A stretch of DNA of 44,089 nt, from assembly GCA_016201265.1 (NCBI GenBank), contig JACQDD010000018.1, positions 1 through 44,089 of the forward strand. Reading direction: 5' to 3'. Positions 25,459 to 32,644 of the stretch are shown piece by piece (the first letter of the stretch is position 1; every line of letters starts with the position of its first letter). Source of the stretch: Terriglobales bacterium. GTDB lineage: Bacteria > Acidobacteriota > Terriglobia > Terriglobales > Acidobacteriaceae. The notes beneath the pieces are model-generated. The model made no database searches, was not told the origin of the DNA, and saw only the letters and a list, made by a program, of their open reading frames with translations. A program made the position numbers and the translations under genes.

Positions 25459-26070
25459 ATGGCCGATTCTTGGGCCAAACCCCTTGTGATCGCCTTGGCT
25501 GCATCCTCATTCTGGCTCCCGGCAAGCGCGCAACAGGATCCCGCTCCCCCAGCGGCACCGACGGTGACCCTGCAGGGCCCGCCACAGCCGATGGTATTCT
25601 CACATCCTGATCCGCTACCTTCTTCCGCAGACGCACCCGTGCCCGACCTCGGGACCCTGCCCTCCGTCCCTGACAAATCGAAGTCACTGCTCCGGCGCAA
25701 AGTTGAGGAGCTTGTTCCCAGATGTCTCTACGGGATCACTTATGTTTGTTGGTCTTTGCCTCCCGGAGTACCGCCACCCTTAGTCTCGGAGGTTGAGAGG
25801 GAATTCGCAAAAGATATGGAGGTCGGCGATTACAATTTCAAGACCGGGAGCTTCAGGGGTGCAGAGTTACGTTATCGTCACGCCCTGGACTACAAGCCCG
25901 ACGATCCCGAGGCAACCTTCAGACTGGCAGAATCGATCGCCAAGCAGGGTAGGAACGACGAGGCGCAAGATGCCTACCGGGCGTACTTGAAACTAGCGCC
26001 AACCGGGCCTTTCGCCGAAAAATCACGCAAAGCGCTGGGGCGGCTGGCAAAGAAGTCTGCGAACAAGTAG
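25459..26070 (+). CDS. Exported TPR-containing protein
   Basis: A 203-residue protein with an N-terminal signal peptide (LVIALAASSFWLPASA, cleavage near AQQ). A proline-rich linker (residues 24-75) follows, then a segment with two cysteines (PRCLYGITYVCWSLPPG) that could form a disulfide. Two TPR repeats make up the C-terminus: GDYNFKTGSFRGAELRYRHA and EATFRLAESIAKQGRNDEAQ, followed by a basic end. It is probably periplasmic and protein-binding. It is divergent from the AmgK gene. No operon partner is evident. Confidence 0.8.
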   Translation: MADSWAKPLVIALAASSFWLPASAQQDPAPPAAPTVTLQGPPQPMVFSHPDPLPSSADAPVPDLGTLPSVPDKSKSLLRRKVEELVPRCLYGITYVCWSLPPGVPPPLVSEVEREFAKDMEVGDYNFKTGSFRGAELRYRHALDYKPDDPEATFRLAESIAKQGRNDEAQDAYRAYLKLAPTGPFAEKSRKALGRLAKKSANK

Positions 26071-26077
26071 GGAGGAC

Positions 26078-26174
26078 TTCTCGAGGTCGCCATTGCGAGG
26101 ACCTTCGACCACGAGAAACCGAGATTTCTCTTGATTCAAAGGACTCCAGATCCCTCGCTGCGCTCGGGATGACA
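26078..26174. repeat. Intergenic hairpins incl. the CCCTCGCTGCGCTCGGG type
   Basis: TTCTCGAGGTCG (26078-26089) pairs with CGACCACGAGAA (26106-26117) with one mismatch. Further on, ATCCC (26150) and GGGAT (26166) flank TCGCTGCGCTC, a short palindrome I recall as common between genes in Acidobacteria and some other phyla. It lies between the TPR gene and the phosphatase gene. Confidence 0.5.
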
Positions 26175-26247
26175 ATTCAAGTTTTATCCAACAACATTCC
26201 GGGCATTCTCTTCGGCGGATCACCCGACTCCTGACTGACTCCTGCCC

Positions 26248-26253
26248 TATAAT
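26248..26253 (+). promoter_or_regulatory. -10 box of the phosphatase gene, near-leaderless
   Basis: A perfect TATAAT at 26248-26253 lies 12 nt before the ATG at 26266, so the leader would be about 6 nt and cannot hold a Shine-Dalgarno sequence. The -35 region is poor. Confidence 0.4.
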
Positions 26254-26265
26254 GATCACTCCCCC

Positions 26266-27429
26266 ATGCCCACAGCGCAGCAGGAAACCCGGCGCCAGCC
26301 CCGCTTGAAGGTGGAAGCCGAGCGCTTCTGGCAGCGCGTCAGCGAAGGGCTGGAAGTCAACCAGCTCTGGTCGCAGTTTGAAAAGGACGCGCGCTCGAGT
26401 TATCGCTTTTATTCCTCGGGGCTGGCAGGTCAGGCAGAAGGCGAGTCCGGTGTTCGCCGTGCCTGGCTTATTACCAAGGCGCTGTTCTGGGCCATCCTGG
26501 AAAAGCTGAGCCCGGCGCGGCGTGTGCTGCTGCTGCTCGCGCTGATTCTGCTTTTCTTTCCGGTTGGCGGATTCACCTTCGGCGCCAAGGCGGGCCAGGT
26601 CCACCTGGTCGAGTTCGACCTGCGGCTTTGGGGCGGACTGTTGCTGCTGGTCGTGCTGCTGCTCGAACTCGCCGACCGGGTGGTGATGAAGCGCGATCTG
26701 GAAATTGCTAAGGACATCCAATCGTGGCTTTTGCCGGGAACTCCGCTTCAACTTCCGGGTTATCAGATCGCCTATGCGACGCGTCCGGCCAATACTGTGG
26801 CCGGCGACTACTACGACGTCATCCTGCGTCCAGGAGAAACGCGCGGCGAAGACCGCGTGCTGTTCGTGGTGGCCGACGTGGTCGGCAAAAGCATTCCGGC
26901 GGCCATGCTGATGGCAACGTTCCAGGCCAGTCTGCGTACGCTTTCGAGCAGCCGTGTCTCGCTGGCGGACCTGGTCGCGGGGCTCAATCGCTATGCCTGC
27001 ACCAACAGTCAGGGCGGTGTGCGCTTCACGACGGCGTTCTTTGCGGAACTGGATCCAGTGACCGGCGCTGTGGTCTATGTCAACGCCGGGCACAACGCAC
27101 CCATTCTGCGGAAAAGCTCCGGAGTGGTCGAGCGCCTGGAGACGGGCGGCGTGCCCCTCGGGATTTCGACCGAGTTCACACATCAGGCAGGCACGGCGAA
27201 CCTGGGTGCCGGAGACTGGCTGGTCATCTTCACCGATGGAGTCGTTGAAGCAGTGAACACGAAGGGTGAAGAATACGAAGAACCGCAGCTCATTCGGCTG
27301 GTGGATGAGGCGGCAGCGAGTACCCCGGCAGAAATGCTACGCCGAATGTTGGGAGCACTGGACGCTTATGTCGGTCACACGCCGCAGCATGATGATATGA
27401 CGTGTTTGCTGCTGAAAAGAAGCACTTAG
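26266..27429 (+). CDS. Membrane-anchored SpoIIE-type PP2C phosphatase (RsbU-like)
   Basis: A 387-residue protein. The N-terminal 75 residues are soluble, then two hydrophobic segments (RVLLLLALILLFFPVGG and LLLLVVLLLELADRV). A SpoIIE/PP2C-like domain follows from about 147 to the end. Metal and active-site motifs are visible: ANTVAGDYYDVILRPGE, VVADVVGKSIPAAMLMA, NAGHNAPIL, FTDGVVEAVN and HTPQHDDMTCLL. These enzymes dephosphorylate anti-anti-sigma factors or related proteins in partner-switching pathways; no such partner is in the window. The last two codons and the stop lie inside heptad element C. Confidence 0.93.
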   Translation: MPTAQQETRRQPRLKVEAERFWQRVSEGLEVNQLWSQFEKDARSSYRFYSSGLAGQAEGESGVRRAWLITKALFWAILEKLSPARRVLLLLALILLFFPVGGFTFGAKAGQVHLVEFDLRLWGGLLLLVVLLLELADRVVMKRDLEIAKDIQSWLLPGTPLQLPGYQIAYATRPANTVAGDYYDVILRPGETRGEDRVLFVVADVVGKSIPAAMLMATFQASLRTLSSSRVSLADLVAGLNRYACTNSQGGVRFTTAFFAELDPVTGAVVYVNAGHNAPILRKSSGVVERLETGGVPLGISTEFTHQAGTANLGAGDWLVIFTDGVVEAVNTKGEEYEEPQLIRLVDEAAASTPAEMLRRMLGALDAYVGHTPQHDDMTCLLLKRST

Positions 27430-27510
27430 CACTTAGCCGTTAGCCTTTAGCCAGACACTGCAGGGAGGAGGATTTGGCTAGATGCTAAGTGCTAAATGCC
27501 AAGTGCCCGC
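27421..27510. repeat. Heptad-palindrome element C
   Basis: The left arm 27421-27455 uses units AGCACTT (twice), AGCCGTT, AGCCTTT and AGCCAGA. The right arm 27476-27510 uses GGCTAGA, TGCTAAG, TGCTAAA, TGCCAAG and TGCCCGC. The arms pair at about 25 of 31 positions. It fills the entire gap between the convergent phosphatase and oxygenase genes and supplies the phosphatase stop codon (TAG 27427-27429). Confidence 0.87.
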
Positions 27511-27512
27511 TT

Positions 27513-28601
27513 TCAACTTCCCGGCATGAGTTCGCGGTACATGCGGTGGAAGGCGTGGACGCCTCTTTCCTGCTTCACGCTGTAACGGCCGCTGTGGTAA
27601 CTGCGCGAATGCAGGTTTTTCTGCACGATTTCACAGATGGCGAGGTCTTCCATCTGGACCTCGTGGCTGAAATTTACGGACTTGCGGGCGGCGTCGGTTT
27701 CCAGGTCTTCTTCGGGCAAATACCACTCAAAGATCGCCAGCGTGCGCTCGGGCTCGAGCGGCAGGATCATGTTCAGTGACACGTTGTCGGGATAACAGTT
27801 CAGCATCCAATTGGGAAAAATCCAGAAATAATCGGCGGTCGAGTCTTCGCGCGCCTGCTGGTAGCGTCGCGGAGTGCTGTCGCCGGGCTGAGCGCCGCGG
27901 ATCGGGCTCCACTGCCGCACATGTTGTTGATAGGTTTCCACGGTGTAGGAACTGTAGTTCAGTTCGCGATTCAGCCCGGGGTGGACGCTGGGCAGGTGGT
28001 AGCCCTCGAGGTAGTTGTCAATGTAGGTCTTCCAGTTGCACTTCATGTCGTAAGTGCGGCGCTCGGAGAACTTCATGCGGCGGAAATCGAACTTTTCCGC
28101 CTGCGCGGGGAACTCGCCCAGATGTTCGCTTAGCGGGCCAGCTTCATGATCCAGGTTTACGAAGATCAGGTTGAACCATTCCGCGACCTGAACGGGGACG
28201 AGGCCAAACTCCCGCTGATCAAAGTGTTCGACGCCGTCAAACTCGGGGGTGACGAGCAAAGCGCCATCGAGACGGTAGGTCCAGCCGTGATAGCCGCAGC
28301 GGAAGAGCTTGCGGTTGCCGCAGCCGGAGGCGGGATTACCGGCGCGGTGGCGGCAGACGTTGTAGAAACCGCGCAGGATGCCATCGTCGCCGCGGACCAC
28401 GAGCAGCGGCTCGCCGACCAGGTCGAAAGTAAAGTAGTCGCCCGGATGGGAGACCTGGTGGGCGTGTCCGACAACTTGCCAGGCGCTGGAGAAGATTCGC
28501 TTCTTCTCTTCGTCGAAGAACTCCTTGGTGAAGTAGCGGGGAGCAGTCAAGGTGGACGCGCGCGCGATGTCGCGATCCGGATCCATTCGCAGGTTGATCA
28601 T
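27513..28601 (-). CDS. Rieske non-heme iron oxygenase, alpha subunit
   Basis: A 362-residue ring-hydroxylating-type oxygenase. The Rieske [2Fe-2S] ligands are C83-x-H85 (NVCRHRAGNP) and C102-x2-H105 (FRCGYHGW). The mononuclear iron triad is H202 and H207 in NYLEGYHLPSVHP plus D319 in MEDLAICE. The size and the motif NYLEGYHLPSVHP fit the group that includes choline monooxygenase and glycine-betaine or carnitine oxygenases rather than aromatic dioxygenases, but the substrate cannot be fixed from sequence. A reductase partner is not adjacent. It is convergent with the phosphatase, with element C between them. Start ATG 28601. Confidence 0.92.
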   Translation of the reverse strand: MINLRMDPDRDIARASTLTAPRYFTKEFFDEEKKRIFSSAWQVVGHAHQVSHPGDYFTFDLVGEPLLVVRGDDGILRGFYNVCRHRAGNPASGCGNRKLFRCGYHGWTYRLDGALLVTPEFDGVEHFDQREFGLVPVQVAEWFNLIFVNLDHEAGPLSEHLGEFPAQAEKFDFRRMKFSERRTYDMKCNWKTYIDNYLEGYHLPSVHPGLNRELNYSSYTVETYQQHVRQWSPIRGAQPGDSTPRRYQQAREDSTADYFWIFPNWMLNCYPDNVSLNMILPLEPERTLAIFEWYLPEEDLETDAARKSVNFSHEVQMEDLAICEIVQKNLHSRSYHSGRYSVKQERGVHAFHRMYRELMPGS

Positions 28602-28662
28602 GGCAGTGCTCGAAAGAACATCATTCTAGCGCGAGCGCTTCCATCGCGCCGGGATCTAACGG

Positions 28663-28739
28663 CCACCACGAAGGCACGGAGGAAGTCAGAAGGACTTGAT
28701 ACCGTTCATTCCTCTGTGTCTCCAGTGCTTCCGTGGCGG
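28663..28739. repeat. Heptad-palindrome element F
   Basis: CCACCACGAAGGCACGGAG (28663-28681) faces the rough inverted copy at 28708-28739 (reverse complement begins CCGCCACGGAAGCACTGGAG). Just inside the left arm is AAGTCAGAAGG (28683-28693), the same word found just inside the left outer arm of element A. It is upstream of the oxygenase gene. Confidence 0.75.
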
Positions 28740-28851
28740 ATTTGCACTGCCGCCACCCGAAGCCTCCGCCATTACTTCGGTTGGGACGCGCCGGTGACCG
28801 GCAGGGCGGAACTTGGCCCACCGTACGACCCAAAGCGCTTCCGCCTATTCC

Positions 28852-29061
28852 CAGCCCGGACTATTCATGAAGCCCGCTTTGAAGGGGCGCGTGTGAAAAT
28901 TGGGGCTTCAGCCCCTGGGGTCGGATTCCCTTTTCAACCCAACAGGAGGCTTCCAACGGCTCACCCCGGCGGCTAAGCCGGGATTCTTTTTGCTCCGCAT
29001 CGGCGCGGCTCAAAGCCGCGCCCCTTCAAAACCGTGCCATTGCTCATGAATAATCCGGGCT
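28852..29061. repeat. Composite 210-bp inverted-repeat element
   Basis: The left arm (28852-28890, AGCCCGGACTATTCATGA to AAGGGGCGCG) is an imperfect inverted copy of 29017-29061. Inside are further hairpins: GGGGCTTCAGCCCC (28901-28914), CCCGGC/GCCGGG followed by ATTCTTTTT (28965-28991, terminator-like) and GGCGCGGCT/AGCCGCGCC (29002-29022). It is non-coding on both strands. It fills much of the 764-bp gap from the oxygenase gene to the first pilin; the rest of that gap holds element F, unassigned sequence 29062-29290 and the pilin promoter. Confidence 0.8.
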
Positions 29062-29293
29062 AGAATCCCCGCCCGCTTCGTTGTTGCCGCAGACAAATCG
29101 GGGAGTCGGTCCTGGCCCAACCCGCAGGTTCGCGCCCGAGGCTTCCTGAATGTCAAAAATTGTCAGTGCCCGGTCTGGAAATGTCATATCGGTGTCAACG
29201 GGGAGAATTCTTGAGAGGTGACTGAAATCGGGAAGGTGCCTGAAAGGAAGGGCTTGTGGGCCAACCCGGCACTTACTTAGGTCACTTTCCCTC

Positions 29294-29309
29294 TGGCCCG
29301 CAGAATGCA
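29294..29309 (+). promoter_or_regulatory. Sigma-54 promoter of the first pilin gene
   Basis: TGGCCCG (29294-29300), 4 nt, then ATGCA (29305-29309) matches the TGGCACG-N4-TTGCA consensus except for two bases, and keeps the exact GG-N10-GC spacing. Transcription would begin near 29320, about 46 nt before the ATG. Pilin genes in several phyla are sigma-54 dependent through PilR-type activators. Confidence 0.65.
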
Positions 29310-29365
29310 ATAGTGACAGCCGAGTTGGTCATCCGACCATCACAGTCAAACGGAGACGAGAACAA

Positions 29366-29863
29366 ATGCGGAAACAGAAGGGCTTCTCACTAATCGAATT
29401 GCTGATCGTGGTGGCGATCATCCTGATCATCGCTGCTATCGCGATCCCGAACCTGCTGCGTGCGCGCATTGCGGCCAACGAGTCGGCTGCGGCCAGCGGG
29501 GTTCGCACCATTAACACAGCGGAAGTATCGTACAATTCTGCTTATCCGACGGTGGGCTATTCAACCACTCTTGCGCAGTTGGGCCCGGGTGGCGTTGCCG
29601 CCACATGTCCGAACCCGCCAGCCTTCGGAACGGCTTGCCTGATTGACGGCGTGCTGGCTGCAGGCGTTAAGGGCGGTTATACGTACGGGTATGCACCAGT
29701 TGTCGGCGGCGCCCTGAACACGGGTTACGCGGTCTCTGCAGACCCCACAACGGCGAACCAGACGGGTGTTCGCAGCTTCTGCTCCTTTGAAGATGCGGTG
29801 GTTCGTTACACCCCGAGTACGCCGCTAACCGCGACTTGTCCTCCCGCCACGCTACCGCTGTAA
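29366..29863 (+). CDS. pilA: Type IV major pilin, copy 1
   Basis: A 165-residue prepilin: short basic leader MRKQKG, prepilin peptidase cleavage before F7, Glu at mature position 5 (FSLIELLIVVAI), then the hydrophobic helix ending in IPNLLRARIAANESAA. The globular head has four cysteines (CPNPPAFGTAC, RSFCSFED, TATCPPA), probably in disulfides. After cleavage and N-methylation it would polymerise into the pilus through the machinery encoded at 35308-41167. ATG 29366 has GGAG 10 nt upstream. The gene lies behind a sigma-54 promoter and ends in a strong terminator. The N-terminal coding region is nearly identical to copy 2. Confidence 0.95.
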   Translation: MRKQKGFSLIELLIVVAIILIIAAIAIPNLLRARIAANESAAASGVRTINTAEVSYNSAYPTVGYSTTLAQLGPGGVAATCPNPPAFGTACLIDGVLAAGVKGGYTYGYAPVVGGALNTGYAVSADPTTANQTGVRSFCSFEDAVVRYTPSTPLTATCPPATLPL

Positions 29864-29880
29864 AGAACAGCTTTGGCGAG

Positions 29881-29942
29881 GTACCTGGGGAGGGTCCAAG
29901 CCATGGGAGCATCGGAGCAATCCGATGCTCCTTCTTTCTTTT
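29881..29942 (+). terminator. Conserved 3' element plus GNRA-loop terminator of pilin 1
   Basis: GTACCTGGGGAGGGTCCAAG (29881-29900, then CC) is conserved after both pilins. It is followed by an 11-bp perfect stem, GGAGCATCGGA (29906-29916) with TCCGATGCTCC (29921-29931), closed by a GCAA tetraloop, and then TTCTTTCTTTT. The rest of the 333-bp gap to pilin 2 (29943-30196) shows no clear feature. Confidence 0.9.
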
Positions 29943-30196
29943 GGGGCAAAATTCTGCTTTGGGACAAAAGCAAAGTATCGAACTGCGGCTTCCGGACTGA
30001 CACTTTCTGTCAAGGCGGCGCTTTGGCTCGGAGGGGAGGTGCCTCATCATTTTCCCAGGCGCAATGAACTTCCGTGGTACCAATGGCTTACGGGTTCGTC
30101 CCACTGGCCGAAGATGCCCTGCGGAACGGCCCCGCGCATGCATTTGAAAGAGTGACTGGCCCGGTTCTTAGCCGGAGCTACAGTATGGGAAACACT

Positions 30197-30712
30197 ATGC
30201 GGAAGCAGAAGGGATTTTCGTTAATCGAGCTGCTGATCGTGGTCGCGATCATCCTGATCATCGCTGCTATCGCGATCCCGAACCTGCTGCGGGCCAGGAT
30301 GGCAGCCAACGAGTCATCCGCCGCCGCGGCGATACGGAGCATTACCTCGGCTGAGGTTGCGTACTACGGTGCTTTCCCGACCATCGGGTATGCAGTTCAA
30401 CTCCAGGATCTCGGGCGCACTGCCCCGTGCGTCCCGGTGCCGACTAGCGCTTGCCTTCTCGACAACAACCTTGCTAATGCCGTCCCGGGAAGCGGGGGAC
30501 ACAGCGGCTACCAGTTCCTCGCCACCGGACTCAACTTTGGGAGCCCGCTTAACAGTGCTTTTGTGGCCGGAGCGACTCCGGTAACTCCAAGCAGTTCAGG
30601 AACCCGCGATTTTTGCTCGATCACGGATGGAGCGTTGCGCAGCCAAACAACGACGGGTGGAGTTCCCCCGAATACGCTCGCGGCTTGTCTGGCCTATGCT
30701 ATCGCGCAGTAG
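30197..30712 (+). CDS. pilA: Type IV major pilin, copy 2
   Basis: A 171-residue prepilin with the same leader and helix as copy 1 (MRKQKG before FSLIELLIVVAI; IPNLLRARMAANESSAA). The head differs: ITSAEVAYYGAFPTIGYAVQ, then cysteines in TAPCVPVPTSACLLD, RDFCSITDG and AACLAYA. A 40-nt-plus block of the helix coding sequence is identical to copy 1, while the heads have diverged, so the pair is a tandem duplication with a conserved or converted 5' half. I start at ATG 30197, directly before the leader peptide; ATG 30185 would add four residues. It has its own terminator and 3' element. Confidence 0.94.
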   Translation: MRKQKGFSLIELLIVVAIILIIAAIAIPNLLRARMAANESSAAAAIRSITSAEVAYYGAFPTIGYAVQLQDLGRTAPCVPVPTSACLLDNNLANAVPGSGGHSGYQFLATGLNFGSPLNSAFVAGATPVTPSSSGTRDFCSITDGALRSQTTTGGVPPNTLAACLAYAIAQ

Positions 30713-30726
30713 AAAAAGTTTGGCAC

Positions 30727-30787
30727 GTACCTGGGGGAGGGTACAAGCCGGAGAGAGCCCGGAAGAAATTCCGGGCTCTTTTCTTTT
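30727..30787 (+). terminator. Conserved 3' element plus GNRA-loop terminator of pilin 2
   Basis: GTACCTGGGGGAGGGTACAA (30727-30746, then GCC) matches the element after pilin 1. It is followed by an 11-bp stem (30754-30764 with 30769-30779, AGAGCCCGGAA / TTCCGGGCTCT), a GAAA tetraloop and TTTTCTTTT. Confidence 0.9.
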
Positions 30788-30895
30788 GGCTGCCCGAGCG
30801 GATTCATAGCTATCGCGAAGCGGAAAGCCAACCACATAGTTACCTCCGATAGGCGGGTTCCGTCACTGCCAACTCCTTGGCGCGGCGGCTTTGCT

Positions 30896-30901
30896 TATAA
30901 T
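30896..30901 (+). promoter_or_regulatory. -10 box of the ABC exporter operon
   Basis: A perfect TATAAT at 30896-30901 lies 31 nt before the ATG at 30933. No good -35 is seen at 16-18 bp, so this is a partial call. Confidence 0.4.
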
Positions 30902-30932
30902 TACTGTTCCGCTGAAGGATTCTTGGGTAGCC

Positions 30933-31874
30933 ATGGTTGCCATCGAAACGATCAATCTAGAGAAGACCTACGCGGTGGGTTTCTGGCGGAAGAAGCCGCG
31001 CGTGGCGTTGCGGCCGCTGAACCTGACGGTCGAGGAAGGCGAGGTCTTTGGCTTCCTGGGGCCGAACGGCGCCGGCAAGACGACCACGCTGAAGCTGCTG
31101 ATGGGGCTGGTCATCCCGACTGGGGGGACGGCTCGCATCCTGGGCAAGAATATCGACGAAGCGGAAATCAAAGCGCAGATCGGCTTCCTTCCGGAACAGC
31201 CCTATTTCTACGATTACCTGACAGCCAAGGAACTGCTCGAATACTATGCGCAGCTTTCCGGCGTGGAGCCTAAGGAGCGGACCCGCAAGATCGAGGCCAT
31301 GCTGGAGCGTGTGGGCCTGAAAGACGCCGCACGGGTCCAACTGCGGAAGTTCTCCAAGGGCATGCTGCAAAGGGTGGGCTTGGCGCAGGCCATCCTGCAC
31401 GACCCGAAAGTGATTTTTCTCGATGAGCCCATGTCGGGACTGGATCCCATGGGCCGGCGCGAGGTCCGCGACCTGATCGAAGAACTCAAGCAGCAAGGCA
31501 AGACCGTTTTCTTCTCGACCCACATCCTTTCCGACGCCGAAGCGCTGTGCGATCGGGTCGCGGTCATTCACCAGGGAGAACTGCGGGGGGTTGGCCACGT
31601 GGCCGAACTGACCTCGTCGGTTGCAGGCAAGGTGGAGCTGATTTGGAATGGAAGCGCCGTTCCGGATGGGTTCAGTGCACTGGGAGCGGAATGCCACATG
31701 AGCGGGGAGACGATACGCGCGGTGGTGCCGGAGGTGCAGCAGGAGGCGGCGCTGGAAATCCTGAGAAGGGAGCGGCTGCGGCTGAATTCGCTCACCCCCG
31801 TGCGCTCCTCGCTGGAAGAATATTACGTGCAAAAAGTGAGCCTGGCGGCCAAACCGGCGGGGGCGGCGAGATGA
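30933..31874 (+). CDS. ABC transporter ATP-binding protein
   Basis: About 313 residues from ATG 30933, which places the conserved [13 protein letters not shown] at the N-terminus; an upstream TTG at 30891 is less likely because it precedes the -10 box. Walker A GPNGAGKT is at 43-50, the signature is [14 protein letters not shown], Walker [14 protein letters not shown], and the switch His is in [16 protein letters not shown]. It is a type of ATPase paired with ABC-2 permeases for export of lipids, polysaccharide or drugs. It overlaps the permease gene by 4 bp and forms a three-gene operon. Substrate unknown. Confidence 0.93.
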   Translation: MVAIETINLEKTYAVGFWRKKPRVALRPLNLTVEEGEVFGFLGPNGAGKTTTLKLLMGLVIPTGGTARILGKNIDEAEIKAQIGFLPEQPYFYDYLTAKELLEYYAQLSGVEPKERTRKIEAMLERVGLKDAARVQLRKFSKGMLQRVGLAQAILHDPKVIFLDEPMSGLDPMGRREVRDLIEELKQQGKTVFFSTHILSDAEALCDRVAVIHQGELRGVGHVAELTSSVAGKVELIWNGSAVPDGFSALGAECHMSGETIRAVVPEVQQEAALEILRRERLRLNSLTPVRSSLEEYYVQKVSLAAKPAGAAR

Positions 31875-32644
31875 GTCGAGTGGTGCGCATCGCCGCTAAC
31901 ACATTCCGCGAAGCCGTACGCGACCGCGTGCTTTATAACCTTATCGCATTCGCCCTGCTGCTTTCGGGGGCCGCGATCCTGGTGGGACAAATCTCCGTGG
32001 GCATCGAGCGGTTGGTGGTGGTGAACCTGGGGTTGACTGCGGTGTCGTTGTTCGGCGTGGTCATCGCCATCTTCATTGGCATCGGCTTGGTCTCGAAAGA
32101 GATGGAGAAACGCACGCTATACACGGTGCTCTCGCGCCCGGTGCGGCGCTGGGAATTCATCGTCGGCAAGTTCTTGGGGCTCACCGGGACGCTGTTCGTG
32201 AACACGTTTTTCATGGCCATCGGCGTCTTTGCGGCCCTGCTGTATGTTTCGCACAAGTTCCAATCGTCGGATGCCTGGATCCTGGTTGCGTTGTTCTTCA
32301 TCGTGCTGCAATTCCTGATTCTGTGCGCGCTGGCGCTGCTGTTCTCGTCGTTCTCATCCCCGCTGCTGTCGGCCGTGTTTGCCTTCTCACTGTTTGTGAT
32401 CGGCAGCTTCGCCGAGGATCTGCGCGGGTTTGCCAGGATGTCGCGGGGGCTGGCGCAAGGGCTGGCGACGACGGCGGCGTATCTGGTGCCGAACTTCTCG
32501 GCGCTGAACGTGATCGGGCAGGTAGCGCACGAACAACCCATCTCCGCGCATTTGATCGCCTACAACACGGCCTATGCGCTGGCGTATTCGGCGATGGCGA
32601 TCTGCGGCGCGGTGCTGATTTTCGAGCGCAGGAACCTGAAATGA
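31871..32644 (+). CDS. ABC-2 type permease
   Basis: A 257-residue membrane protein with about six hydrophobic segments, for example LYNLIAFALLLSGAAILVG and LTAVSLFGVVIAIFIGIGLV. The segment KEMEKRTLYTVLSRPVRRWEF is typical of NosY/ABC-2 permeases, where the cytosolic loop contacts the ATPase. ATG 31871 overlaps the ATPase stop (ATGA), and its own stop overlaps the next ATG in the same way, so the three products are made together. A longer frame from 31547 lies in the ATPase gene and is not real. Confidence 0.9.
   Translation: MSRVVRIAANTFREAVRDRVLYNLIAFALLLSGAAILVGQISVGIERLVVVNLGLTAVSLFGVVIAIFIGIGLVSKEMEKRTLYTVLSRPVRRWEFIVGKFLGLTGTLFVNTFFMAIGVFAALLYVSHKFQSSDAWILVALFFIVLQFLILCALALLFSSFSSPLLSAVFAFSLFVIGSFAEDLRGFARMSRGLAQGLATTAAYLVPNFSALNVIGQVAHEQPISAHLIAYNTAYALAYSAMAICGAVLIFERRNLK

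Noticed and set aside
30160-30180. Second sigma-54 promoter before pilin 2 (TGGCCCGGTTCTTAGC)
   Set aside because: The GG-GC spacing is 11 rather than 10, and the -12 box is poor.
30074-30196. Longer N-terminus for pilin 2
   Set aside because: It would place 41 residues before the short prepilin leader, which would prevent normal processing; MRKQKG matches copy 1 exactly.
31547-31870. Longer start for the ABC permease
   Set aside because: The extension lies wholly in the ATPase gene in another frame; ATG 31871 gives the usual 4-bp coupled overlap.
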